Of a DNA stretch of 64,000 nt, positions 46,968-55,066 are shown one piece after another; the stretch's first letter is position 1; the number at the start of each line of letters is the position of its first letter. The notes under the pieces were generated by a model. It did no database searches. It saw nothing but the letters and a program-made list of their open reading frames with translations, and was not told where the DNA came from. The stretch comes from Paraburkholderia agricolaris (GTDB taxonomy: Bacteria; Pseudomonadota; Gammaproteobacteria; Burkholderiales; Burkholderiaceae). The DNA is taken from assembly GCF_009455635.1 (NCBI RefSeq), contig NZ_QPER01000002.1:2604001-2668000 (forward strand). Direction: 5' to 3'. The position numbers were made by a program, and so were the translations under genes.

Positions 46968-48122
46968 TCAGGCAGCAACCTGTGCCTGCTGTTTCTCGCT
47001 CTTCAGCCGGTTGAAGTACGGAATCACGTGTTCGCCGATATTGCGGATCGTTTCGAGTTGCGCTTCCTGAGACACCGTGCCCATCTGGCAGAGGAACAGC
47101 ACTTCATCCACACCTGCTTCCATCAGACGGCCCACATAGCCGATGCAATCGTCGACGGTGCCGTAAGCGTGATTCGGGTTCATCATCGACAGTGCCGGAT
47201 CGCTGAAATCGACCACCACCTCTTCCGACGCGAAACGCGAACGGATCACCATCTCGCCGGTATTGCCCTTCACGAGGTCGTCGCCCCAGCTATCCGGGTT
47301 CGGACGCTCGCCGCCGGTGTACCAGTACGCCAGTGACTCCATGAAATAGCGCTGACCGCGAATGCCGATCTTGCGAGCCTGCTGGCCGTCGCTCAGCACC
47401 ACGGTCGGGCACAGTGCGGCCAGATGCTGCGTCGGACGGAAACCAACCTGGTCCTCGGCCTTGCGGGTCGCCCAGGCTTCGCGATACAGCGCGTTTTTCT
47501 TCGCGACTTCATCGGGGCCGCCGAAACCGAGCACCAGCGCACCGAGACCACGCTGGCCGGCGCGCAGCAGGCCGTCGTTGTTGGTGCATGCCATGTACAT
47601 GGGCGGATGCGGGTCCTGAAACGGTTTCGGATGAATCGGCCGTTTAGGAATCTTGATGTATTTACCGTCATGCTCGATCTCGTCCTGCACGAACATCTTC
47701 GGCACCAGGTACATCGATTCGTCGATCATCGGTTGCAGCTCGGCGAGGTCGTAGCCGAACGCGCCCGCTTCCTGCTGGCTGCCGCCTTTGCCGACACCGA
47801 AATGCACGCGGCCGCCCGACAGAATGTCGAGCATGGCCACGCGTTCGGCCACCTTGATCGGATGATTCATCGCGGGCGGCAGGCAGATCACGCCGTGGCC
47901 GAGGCCGATACGGGTCGTGCGGCCGGCCAGATAAGCGAGAAAGGTTTCCGGTGCGCTCATATGCGCGTAGTTCGTCAGCGAGGTGTGTTCGACGCACCAG
48001 ACAGTATCGAAACCCATCTGTTCGGCGAGCAACGCCTGCTCGACGGTCTCCTTGAATACCCGGTGATCGCCTTCCCGCGAAGCGTCCGTGGTCTGGGCTT
48101 CGTAAATCAGAGAAAACTTCAT
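46968..48122 (-). CDS. LLM-class (luciferase-like) flavin-dependent monooxygenase
   Basis: 384-residue TIM-barrel flavin monooxygenase of the bacterial luciferase superfamily. LLAEQMGFDTVWCVEHT and GVICLPPAMNHPIKVAERVAMLDILSGGRVHFGVGKG are typical. No specific substrate can be named; such proteins are found near some steroid clusters and could hydroxylate or open an intermediate. ATG 48122 is preceded by GGAG nine bases upstream; an earlier in-frame ATG at 48137 lacks that. Its promoter region holds an island motif 122 bases upstream, placing it in the same predicted regulon. Confidence 0.82.
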   Translation of the reverse strand: MKFSLIYEAQTTDASREGDHRVFKETVEQALLAEQMGFDTVWCVEHTSLTNYAHMSAPETFLAYLAGRTTRIGLGHGVICLPPAMNHPIKVAERVAMLDILSGGRVHFGVGKGGSQQEAGAFGYDLAELQPMIDESMYLVPKMFVQDEIEHDGKYIKIPKRPIHPKPFQDPHPPMYMACTNNDGLLRAGQRGLGALVLGFGGPDEVAKKNALYREAWATRKAEDQVGFRPTQHLAALCPTVVLSDGQQARKIGIRGQRYFMESLAYWYTGGERPNPDSWGDDLVKGNTGEMVIRSRFASEEVVVDFSDPALSMMNPNHAYGTVDDCIGYVGRLMEAGVDEVLFLCQMGTVSQEAQLETIRNIGEHVIPYFNRLKSEKQQAQVAA

Positions 48123-48243
48123 TGCGTGCGTCTCCATGAATTTTGGACTGTGCTGAAACGGGCGGTCCGCTCCCGACCCACCGATTCCTACGATGATCGT
48201 GACGGTCCACGGAATGAAGTTTCAGTTCGCGCGTGCGGCGCGG

Positions 48244-48262
48244 CATCGTCTATTTGGATTAA
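48244..48262 (-). promoter_or_regulatory. Island motif, copy 6 (upstream of the LLM monooxygenase)
   Basis: Minus-strand TTAATC-N6-GACGATG: the proximal half is perfect, the distal half has two mismatches to CTAGTC. 122 bases before the start of the monooxygenase. The 354-base gap 48123-48476 otherwise holds only the divergent copy 7 and A/T-rich promoter DNA. Confidence 0.6.
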
Positions 48263-48386
48263 CGGTGCGTGCTTTGCCGTAGAAGCTTTGATCGAAGGCG
48301 TGTTTGCCGTGTGTTTTGCGGTTTTTTTGCCGCGTTTTTTCCATATTCCCAGCCGCAAGTTTCGCGATGCTTTTTTCATAGCCGGG

Positions 48387-48405
48387 CTAGTCCGATTGGA
48401 CCTCG
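48387..48405 (+). promoter_or_regulatory. Island motif, copy 7 (upstream of the VOC gene)
   Basis: CTAGTC-N6-GACCTCG: distal half perfect, proximal half keeps GAC only. 72 bases before the VOC start. Confidence 0.55.
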
Positions 48406-48476
48406 TACAGCGTGCATCCGTGACGCTACGATCAGGCCGCTAGACAACGCTGCTCAACTGATGGGAGTGCAATGCA

Positions 48477-48827
48477 ATGAAGGCTTCGATGATGCTGTAC
48501 CCGGTCGAGACGATCGATGCGGCGCTGCCGCTCTTTGTCGACGGGCTAGGTTTGACGGTGAAGTTTCGTGACGGCGAGCGCTATTGCGCGCTCGACGGTG
48601 GCGCGCTGAGCGTCGCGCTGGTGGCAGGCGAGGAACGGATCGTCGAACGCGCGGCGCTGGTGTTTCGCGTGGACGAAACCGACGACCTGTACGCAGCGAT
48701 GGCGCGGGTGGTCGCGGCGGGTGCGTCAGTGCGCGTGCCGGTGCAGCAAGGGCCGCACGAATGGCGTGCGGTGCTGGAGGATAAGAACGGCGCGTTACTG
48801 GTGTTGTCGCAGAAGCGCGCGGTTTAA
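48477..48827 (+). CDS. VOC (glyoxalase/bleomycin resistance) superfamily protein
   Basis: 116-residue single-domain VOC protein. MLYPVETIDAALPLFVDGLGLTVKFRDGERYCALDGGALSVALVAGEE gives the first beta-alpha-beta-beta-beta module and VRVPVQQGPHEWRAVLEDKNGALLVLSQK the second. Potential metal ligands are His in GPHEW and Glu nearby; activity is unknown, with isomerase, epimerase or binding roles possible. GGGAG ribosome site nine bases upstream. An island motif precedes it, so a steroid-linked role is likely but unproven. Confidence 0.78.
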   Translation: MKASMMLYPVETIDAALPLFVDGLGLTVKFRDGERYCALDGGALSVALVAGEERIVERAALVFRVDETDDLYAAMARVVAAGASVRVPVQQGPHEWRAVLEDKNGALLVLSQKRAV

Positions 48828-48837
48828 AGCCGTGGAG

Positions 48838-48870
48838 CGTGTGCCACGCCTGACAAAGGCGCGGCACACG
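48838..48870. terminator. Terminator hairpin between VOC and LuxR genes
   Basis: CGTGTGCC-A-CGCC pairs with GGCG-C-GGCACACG around TGACAAA, between two convergent genes; a TTGTCT tail follows on the plus strand. Confidence 0.65.
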
Positions 48871-48885
48871 TTGTCTCAACCGGCT

Positions 48886-50067
48886 TCAGCCAAGCGGCAC
48901 CACACTGCCCAGCAGAATGCGTACGAGCGTGGCCTGGCGCGTGACGCCCGTCTTCGAGAAGATGGCCCGCAGATGGGCCCGCGCGGTGTTCTTGCTGATA
49001 CCCAATTCGTCGGCGGCTTCTTCCAGCGTCAACCCGTTGGTCAGCAGCAAGGCAAGCGAGGTCTCCGCGGGCGTGAGGTCGAACAGCTTGCGTACGATCT
49101 CCTGCGAGCCCTGCGATTTGCGATCGGGATCGCGCAGAAACAGCACCGTTGCCGGGCGGCGTTTGTTGTCCTCGGACCAGTCCGAGAGCGGAATCGTGCG
49201 CACCAGCACGCCGAGTTTCGGCTTGTCGCAACCACGCGTGATCGGCATGGCTTCGACAATCGGCGCGGCGGTGCCGAAGTGCCCCATCAGCGCATGACGC
49301 ACGAGACGTTGCAGATTCCGGTTCTCCTGCGCATCGGTCGCTTCGACGTTGCCATGCACGATACGCAAGCCGTTGCCCTGAACAAGAATCTCGTCGGCCA
49401 CGCTATTGGTGCGCATGATCGCACCGCTCTCGTCGAGTGTCACGGTGCCCACCAGCATCCGGTCGATCGCGCTCGCATACAGCGTACGCTCCGACTCCAC
49501 GATATCGAGCCGCGAATGCAATTCGACCGCACGTCGCAAATGCGGCAGCAACAACGCGCAAAACGCCTTGTCGCGCGCGGAAAAATGCTTCGAAGCGTGG
49601 CTGCGGCACACGCGAAACCGGCATTCCACGCCGGACTCCGTACGCAGATCGGCGCCCATGATGTAGCGAATATCGGCCGGCTTCAGAAACTGTTTGTAGA
49701 GTTCGCTGGTGAGCCAGCCCGTGTCGCCGAATACTTCGTCGACAGTGACCACGCGATCCGCCGGCAAACCGACGAACGGATCGAGCGAATAGTAGTAGTT
49801 GTTGTATGACGCTTCACCCGGCACACCCGAGCCCATTTCGGATGCGTGCACCATCAGGCCGCGCCGGTCGCTCGAGGGCGAACGCAGAATCAGGGTGGCA
49901 TAGCTCGCGCCCAGCGAGGTGCGGATCAATTCGAGCGCGCCGGCCCACGGCGTGCTTTCCAGCGCCCCTTGATAAATGCGCGCGGTCAGCTCGCTGAACT
50001 GCGCGACGCTCACCTCGGCCAGTTCACTCATGGCCTGGCCCTCTTCAGGGGCCCATTTTGTCTCCAT
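48886..50067 (-). CDS. LuxR-type regulator, TesR/TeiR-like candidate for steroid control
   Basis: 393-residue protein: a 320-residue N-terminal sensory part with no clear named domain by eye, and a C-terminal LuxR helix-turn-helix (FDLTPAETSLALLLTNGLTLEEAADELGISKNTARAHLRAIFSKTGV). Size and layout fit TesR/TeiR, the LuxR-type activator of testosterone degradation in Comamonas, but I cannot align them here. ATG 50067 follows GGAG at good spacing. It lies in the middle of the steroid island and its own upstream region has a near-palindromic island motif 122 bases away, suggesting autoregulation. Confidence 0.78.
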   Translation of the reverse strand: METKWAPEEGQAMSELAEVSVAQFSELTARIYQGALESTPWAGALELIRTSLGASYATLILRSPSSDRRGLMVHASEMGSGVPGEASYNNYYYSLDPFVGLPADRVVTVDEVFGDTGWLTSELYKQFLKPADIRYIMGADLRTESGVECRFRVCRSHASKHFSARDKAFCALLLPHLRRAVELHSRLDIVESERTLYASAIDRMLVGTVTLDESGAIMRTNSVADEILVQGNGLRIVHGNVEATDAQENRNLQRLVRHALMGHFGTAAPIVEAMPITRGCDKPKLGVLVRTIPLSDWSEDNKRRPATVLFLRDPDRKSQGSQEIVRKLFDLTPAETSLALLLTNGLTLEEAADELGISKNTARAHLRAIFSKTGVTRQATLVRILLGSVVPLG

Positions 50068-50188
50068 CAACACTCTCCGTCCTCCATGCGACTTTGCATC
50101 GCGACGCCAAGCTTAAGGGCCGATCTGCTTGCTGGCATCGGGGGAAGTACTTAGCTGACGAAAGTTTCGCTGAGCGTGCGAACGAACT

Positions 50189-50207
50189 CTCGTCCAATCG
50201 GACGATG
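50189..50207 (+). promoter_or_regulatory. Island motif, copy 8 (between the LuxR regulator and the hydrolase operon)
   Basis: CTCGTC-N6-GACGATG, with CAATCG as spacer, making an almost complete palindrome CGTCCAATCGGACG. 145 bases before the hydrolase on the plus strand and 122 bases before the LuxR gene on the minus strand. The intergenic span 50068-50351 shows no gene. Confidence 0.7.
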
Positions 50208-50351
50208 CTCCCTTGAAGCCGCCGCGCTTCAATGCATTCAGTGTTGCGGCGTGCGCGCCGAATGCCCTGATTTGCAGCGCGATTCGGGTCCGGCACGGCC
50301 GTATCGCCTATACCCGGTATAGCCGCTTTCATCACATTCTCAGGAGACCCG

Positions 50352-51314
50352 ATGGCGCTCGATCCTCAGGCGCAGGCCGTGCTCGCCGCTTTCGCCGGCA
50401 TGCCCCCACTCGATTTCGCGCAACTCACCGTGCCCGCATACCGTGCGATGCTCGCCGCGGGCGGCGGTCTTGCACCGGGCGACTCCGTCGCGGCAGAAGA
50501 AGATCTGACGATTCCGACCGCCAGCGGCCCGATTGCCGCGCGCCTCTACCGGCCTGCGCTGGAAAGTGCCGATGAGCATGGCAACAGCAATACCCTGCTG
50601 CCGCTTACCGTCTTCTTTCACGGCGGTGGCTTCATTTCTTGCGGGCTCGATACCCACGCAAACATTTGCCGTTGCCTCGCGCAACGCGCGCGAACGGTCG
50701 TGCTATCGGTCGATTACCGGCTCGCGCCCGAAGCACGCTTTCCGGCCGCCGCGCTCGACGCGTGCGACGCCGTGCGCTGGGCGGCGTCCAATTCAGGTGA
50801 TTTGCGCGTGCGGCCCGGCGCGCTTGCCGTAGCGGGCGACAGCGCCGGCGGCAATCTGGCGGCAGTAGTCGCGCAACAGTTGCGTTATAGCGCGGTGAAT
50901 ATCGCGCATCAGGTACTGTTCTATCCCGTGGTGGATTGCGCCACCGAGCATCCTTCATACGAATCGATGGGCGACGGGTATCTGCTGACGGCGGACATGA
51001 TGCGCTGGTTCAAAAGCGAATATTTCGCACCGGACGCCGATCGCGCCGATCCCCTCGCCAGTCCGCTCGCCGTTGCCGATCTCGCGGGTACAGCCAGCGC
51101 CACCATCATTAGCGCCGAGTACGACCCATTGCGCGACGAGGTCGAGCACTATGCAGCGCGTCTCGCGCAAGCGGGTGTGCTTACAACCCATCTGCGCTGG
51201 CCGGGACAGATGCACGGCTTCGCCAGTCTGCTCGGTGCGCTCGACGCGGCCGACCCGGCACTCACGATCGCAGCGCGCGCCTTGCGCCATGCGCTGCACG
51301 TCCAGAACACCTGA
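50352..51314 (+). CDS. Alpha/beta hydrolase, hormone-sensitive-lipase type
   Basis: 320-residue esterase of the HSL family. Oxyanion motif HGGGF (90-94), nucleophile Ser164 in GDSAGG, Asp258 in EYDPLRD and His288 in GQMHGF. No signal peptide, so cytoplasmic. It may hydrolyse steroid esters or lactones at the entry of the pathway; that is inferred from the island motif upstream and its operon with a hydratase, RibBX and SDR. CAGGAGA ribosome site. Confidence 0.85.
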   Translation: MALDPQAQAVLAAFAGMPPLDFAQLTVPAYRAMLAAGGGLAPGDSVAAEEDLTIPTASGPIAARLYRPALESADEHGNSNTLLPLTVFFHGGGFISCGLDTHANICRCLAQRARTVVLSVDYRLAPEARFPAAALDACDAVRWAASNSGDLRVRPGALAVAGDSAGGNLAAVVAQQLRYSAVNIAHQVLFYPVVDCATEHPSYESMGDGYLLTADMMRWFKSEYFAPDADRADPLASPLAVADLAGTASATIISAEYDPLRDEVEHYAARLAQAGVLTTHLRWPGQMHGFASLLGALDAADPALTIAARALRHALHVQNT

Positions 51315-51334
51315 CTCCGTTCACCAGAAAAGAC

Positions 51335-52138
51335 ATGACTGCATTAATCCGCCTCGCGGCCGAAGACGGTATCGCGACGCTCACGTTCGACCGCCCCGAC
51401 GCGCTGAACGCCCTCAACGAAGCGATGGCCAACGAGCTGAACGCCAAGCTCGCACGCCTCGCTCACCACGACGAGATCCGCGCGATCGTGCTGACCGGCG
51501 CCGGTAACGCCTTCATGGCGGGCGGCGACTTGCAGACCATGCGCACCGCGCTCGATGCGAAGCCCGTGGTACGAGACCGCTCGATCGGCACACTCGTGCG
51601 GCTCGCGCAAACCGTGGTCGAAACCGTCACGGGTTCACGCAAGCCGGTGATCGCCAGCATCAACGGTGCGGTGGCGGGCTTCGGCCTGAGCCTCGTCGCC
51701 GCCTGCGATCTGGCTATCGCCGCGAAGAGCGCGACGTTCACGTCGGCATATAGCCGCATCGGCACCTCCCCCGACGGCGGTGCAACCTATACGTTACCGC
51801 GCGCGCTCGGCACCAAGCAGGCCGCGCAATGGATGTATCTCGACGAACGGCATAGCGCCGATGAAGCTCTGCGGGCCGGTATCGTCAACTGGGTCGTACC
51901 TGACGACGAACTCGCCGCGCAAACGTGCTCGCTGTTAAAGCGGATGGGTGCGCTCTCGCCGGATGCATTCGCGCAAACCAAGAATCTGATCCTGCACGCA
52001 CCCGAGCGCAGCTTCGCCGAGCATCTGTACGCGGAGCAGCGCAGCTTTCTGCACTGCGCGGCAGGCGAGGATTTCCGTGAAGGTGTCGACGCATTCTTCG
52101 AGAAGCGCATACCTGTATTCGGCTCAAGCGCACGTTAA
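51335..52138 (+). CDS. Enoyl-CoA hydratase/isomerase
   Basis: 267-residue crotonase. GAGNAFMAGGDLQTM (53-67) and SINGAVAGFGLSLVAACDLAIAAKSATF (108-135) make the CoA and oxyanion loops; SPDGGATYTLPRALG follows. The acidic residue positions at the second catalytic site are SPDGG rather than the usual E-x-G, so isomerase or hydratase activity cannot be chosen. 20 bases downstream of the hydrolase, same operon. Confidence 0.83.
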   Translation: MTALIRLAAEDGIATLTFDRPDALNALNEAMANELNAKLARLAHHDEIRAIVLTGAGNAFMAGGDLQTMRTALDAKPVVRDRSIGTLVRLAQTVVETVTGSRKPVIASINGAVAGFGLSLVAACDLAIAAKSATFTSAYSRIGTSPDGGATYTLPRALGTKQAAQWMYLDERHSADEALRAGIVNWVVPDDELAAQTCSLLKRMGALSPDAFAQTKNLILHAPERSFAEHLYAEQRSFLHCAAGEDFREGVDAFFEKRIPVFGSSAR

Positions 52139-52215
52139 GCGTTTTTTCTTCGCTTTTTTAAACGCGGCAACCGCAATAACAACAGCAGCAACAGCAGTAG
52201 CACAGGGATAAACCC

Positions 52216-53436
52216 ATGAAACTGGCCACTACCGACGAAATCGTCGCCGAGCTGAGAGCCGGCCGCATGATCATTCTGGTCGACGAGGAAGATCGCGAGA
52301 ATGAAGGCGATCTGCTGATCGCAGCCGACCACGTCACGCCCGAAGCGATCAACTTCATGGCGCGCTTTGGCCGCGGCCTTGTCTGCCTGACTCTGAGCGC
52401 CGAGCACTGCGCGCGCCTGAAGCTTCCGCCGATGGCGGAACAGAACGGCACGCAGTACGGCACCGCGTTCACGGTCAGCATCGAGGCGGCGCACGGCGTC
52501 ACCACCGGCATCTCCGCTGCCGACCGCGCGCACACGATCCGCACGGCGATTCAGCCGGACGTGCGCGCCGAGCATCTGGTGCAACCGGGCCATGTATTTC
52601 CGATCGCGGCGCGTCAGGGCGGCGTGCTGGTGCGTGCCGGACATACCGAGGCGGGTTGCGATCTCACAGCATTGGCAGGCCTGACGCCCGCAGCGGTGAT
52701 CTGCGAAATCATGAACGACGACGGTACCATGTCGCGTCTGCCGCAACTGATCGAATTCGCCGAACACCATGGCCTGAAAATCGGCACGATTGCCGATCTG
52801 ATCCACTATCGCAGTACGCACGAGTCGCTCGTCGAACGTGTCGGCGAGAGACCGTTGCACACGCCGTGGGGACCGTTTCGCGCCATTCAGTATCGCGACA
52901 CCGTGCGTCAATCCACGCATCTGGCGTTGGTGCGCGGCACGCCAATGCCCCATGTGCCGGTGCTCACTCGCGTGCACGAATGCTTCTCGCTGCTCGACCT
53001 GCTCGATGCGGAACCCTCCGCGCATTCATGGCCGTTGCACGCGGCGCTGCAGAAAATCGATGCGGCGGGATGCGGCGTGGCGGTTCTGCTCGATTGCGAC
53101 ATGCGAACCGATGCCATGACCGGCAACAACAGCATGCCGGCGCGCAGGGACGGCAGACTCTCCGGGATTGGCTCGCAGATTTTGCGCGACCTCGGTGTGC
53201 GTCGATTGAATGTGTTGTCGAGTCCATTCAGGCTGCCGGCGCTGTCCGGGCACGAACTGGAAATCATGGCGTTCATTCCGCTTGGCGAAGCGGACCTGGA
53301 AAACCCGCACGCGTTCGACCGCATGTCTGGCGCGCCGAGGGCTGACGTGCCACTGAAACCCCCGGCTCTTCGATCCACCGCGGTGCTGCAGACAAGCGCT
53401 CAACCGGCATCGTACGAACTCGAAGCTTCTTCATGA
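52216..53436 (+). CDS. ribB: DHBP synthase fused to a degenerate GTP cyclohydrolase II domain (RibBX type)
   Basis: 406-residue two-domain protein. The N-terminal half is a complete 3,4-dihydroxy-2-butanone 4-phosphate synthase with DEEDRENEGDLLIAADHVT (about 25-43), GHVFPIAARQGG and HTEAGCDLTALAGL. The C-terminal half has the GTP cyclohydrolase II fold but where the zinc motif should follow RVHxEC it reads RVHECFSLLDLLDAEPS, and the later CDCG is absent, so it is probably inactive, as in RibBX proteins. Makes the four-carbon riboflavin precursor. Its place in a steroid operon may serve demand for FAD and FMN. Confidence 0.87.
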   Translation: MKLATTDEIVAELRAGRMIILVDEEDRENEGDLLIAADHVTPEAINFMARFGRGLVCLTLSAEHCARLKLPPMAEQNGTQYGTAFTVSIEAAHGVTTGISAADRAHTIRTAIQPDVRAEHLVQPGHVFPIAARQGGVLVRAGHTEAGCDLTALAGLTPAAVICEIMNDDGTMSRLPQLIEFAEHHGLKIGTIADLIHYRSTHESLVERVGERPLHTPWGPFRAIQYRDTVRQSTHLALVRGTPMPHVPVLTRVHECFSLLDLLDAEPSAHSWPLHAALQKIDAAGCGVAVLLDCDMRTDAMTGNNSMPARRDGRLSGIGSQILRDLGVRRLNVLSSPFRLPALSGHELEIMAFIPLGEADLENPHAFDRMSGAPRADVPLKPPALRSTAVLQTSAQPASYELEASS

Positions 53437-54314
53437 CGACTACCCCGATGACTCAACCTAATCAGCCCTATGTCGCTCTTGTCACCGGCGCCTCCCGCGG
53501 CGCCGGCAAGGGTATCGCGCTCGCCCTCGCCGCAACGGGTGCAACGGTCTATGTAACCGGACGCACCCAGCGCGAAGGCGATGCGCCCTTGCCCGGCACG
53601 GTGCACGCCACGGCAATCGAAATCGACAGGCTCGGCGGCAAGGGCATCGCCCTGACCTGCGATCACGCCGATGACCGGCAGGTAGCCGAAGTATTCGATT
53701 ACATCCGGCACAACAGCGGGCGCCTCGACATCCTCGTCAACAATGCCACGGCGCTGCACGACGAACTGATTCGCCCGGCGCCGTTCTGGGAGAAACCGCT
53801 GGACCTCGTGGACATTCTCGATGTGGGTCTGCGCTCCGCCTATGTCGCGAGCTGGCACGCCGCGCGTTTGATGGCCGCGCAAGGCGATGGGCTGATCGCG
53901 TTCACGTCCTCGTTCGGCGCGAGCTGCTATATGCACGGCGCGGCGTATGGGGCGCAGAAAGTGGGCGTCGACAAATTCGCCAAGGACATGGCGGTCGATC
54001 TGAAATCGTATGGCGTTGCAGCGGTTTCCATCTGGATGGGCATGCTGCAAACCGAGCGCACCGCGCGCGTGATCGCCGCGCATCCCGAGCAATATGCCGG
54101 TTTCAGCGAACTCGCCGAGACCCCGCAATTCACCGGACGCCTGATCGACGCGTTGTATCGCGACCCGCAACGTCAACAGAAATCCGGCCTGGTGCTGGTC
54201 GGCGCCGAGCTTGCGCGCGAGTACGGCATCACTGAACTCGACGGTCGCCAGCCGCCCTCGCATCGCGAGGCGTTAGGCGGCCCGGTGCAGGCGCATCCGG
54301 CGATCGTGGCCTGA
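53433..54314 (+). CDS. SDR resembling DHRS1
   Basis: 293-residue short-chain dehydrogenase with ALVTGASRGAGKGIALALAATGATVYVTGRT (14-44), NNAT in place of NNAG, FTSSFGASCYMHGAAYGAQKVGVDKFAKDMAVDL holding Ser, Tyr and Lys, and a C-terminal extension with LELADVYGITELDGRQPPS-like sequence as in DHRS1, a vertebrate SDR reported to reduce steroids and xenobiotics. ATGA overlap with ribB, so translation is coupled. Substrate here is open; a steroid or a carbonyl intermediate is likely. Confidence 0.8.
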   Translation: MTTTPMTQPNQPYVALVTGASRGAGKGIALALAATGATVYVTGRTQREGDAPLPGTVHATAIEIDRLGGKGIALTCDHADDRQVAEVFDYIRHNSGRLDILVNNATALHDELIRPAPFWEKPLDLVDILDVGLRSAYVASWHAARLMAAQGDGLIAFTSSFGASCYMHGAAYGAQKVGVDKFAKDMAVDLKSYGVAAVSIWMGMLQTERTARVIAAHPEQYAGFSELAETPQFTGRLIDALYRDPQRQQKSGLVLVGAELAREYGITELDGRQPPSHREALGGPVQAHPAIVA

Positions 54315-54334
54315 TACAGAACGCCGGTGCGGTC

Positions 54335-54365
54335 GGCACGGCGGTTCTGAATGCCCCGCCGTGCC
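54335..54365. terminator. Hairpin between convergent SDR and membrane-protein genes
   Basis: GGCACGGCGG (54335-54344) pairs perfectly with CCGCCGTGCC (54356-54365); an overlapping CAGAAC/GTTCTG pairing is an alternative fold. No T-run. Confidence 0.45.
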
Positions 54366-54405
54366 GTGCCACTTCGTGTCGTGTCGTGGCGTACGGTACG
54401 GGCGG

Positions 54406-54696
54406 CTAGAAACCGCTCACCACCATCGCATACACCAGCGCCGCACCGCCCACCGCGCCGAGGAAGGTGAAACACTGTTCGTCCGCACCCGAGCGGCGCG
54501 CCCAGATTCTTCCAGCCAGCGCGGCCAATCCGGTGATGCCCAGAAACAGCGACAGCGACGATCCGGCCGTGCACACCATGCCGGGAAACTCGTCGCTCCA
54601 GGCGCATGCGTAGAGCTGCCGCACGGATACGCCGACCACACCGATCGCCACCAGCAAACCGGCAACCAGTCCATCCCGCTGAACTCTGGATTTCAT
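54406..54696 (-). CDS. Small hydrophobic membrane protein of unknown function
   Basis: 96 residues from ATG 54696, which has GGGAGG eight bases upstream. Three hydrophobic segments are evident: VAGLLVAIGVVGVSVRQ, SSLSLFLGITGLAALAG and FLGAVGGAALVYAMVV. Two Cys lie near CAWSDEFPGMVC in the first loop and one more at EQCF. I recognise no family. It has its own copy of the island motif 166 bases upstream, so it is an uncharacterised member of the predicted steroid regulon. Confidence 0.72.
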   Translation of the reverse strand: MKSRVQRDGLVAGLLVAIGVVGVSVRQLYACAWSDEFPGMVCTAGSSLSLFLGITGLAALAGRIWARRSGADEQCFTFLGAVGGAALVYAMVVSGF

Positions 54697-54861
54697 CTGC
54701 ATTCCTCCCGCATCACACCCGTCCTCATCCTGCTTGTCCCCATCCCTATACGCGGCTCAAACGCCTGCCGCGCAGCTGTGCGCCTCGATACGACGGACAA
54801 AAAACCTCGTCGCGCCGCTCCCGGTTCATACCGTCATTGACGGCGATCGGAGGCATGCGGG

Positions 54862-54880
54862 CATCGTCCGGATGGACTAA
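54862..54880 (-). promoter_or_regulatory. Island motif, copy 9 (upstream of the 96-residue membrane protein)
   Basis: Minus-strand TTAGTC-N6-GACGATG, one mismatch. 166 bases before the membrane-protein start. The 370-base gap 54697-55066 holds no gene; this is its main feature. Confidence 0.68.
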
Positions 54881-55015
54881 GGGGATTGCCGGAGAGGGCT
54901 GACAGCAGGTCTGCCGACGGACCGACGGTGGGATCGCGAAAAGGAAATGCGCAGGATGTCGCGGAGAAAGCGGCGAAGGAATCGCGAGGAAACTATTGCG
55001 GCGGAGAACGGAAAC

Positions 55016-55037
55016 CGTGACGGCAAGCGCCGTCACG
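55016..55037 (-). terminator. Possible terminator of the amidase gene
   Basis: CGTGACGGC and GCCGTCACG form a 9-bp stem with a four-base loop, 30 bases after the amidase stop. The following minus-strand sequence has only a short T3, so its strength is doubtful. Confidence 0.4.
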
Positions 55038-55066
55038 TCCCCACATTAAGCATGCTGGCGTGCTTG

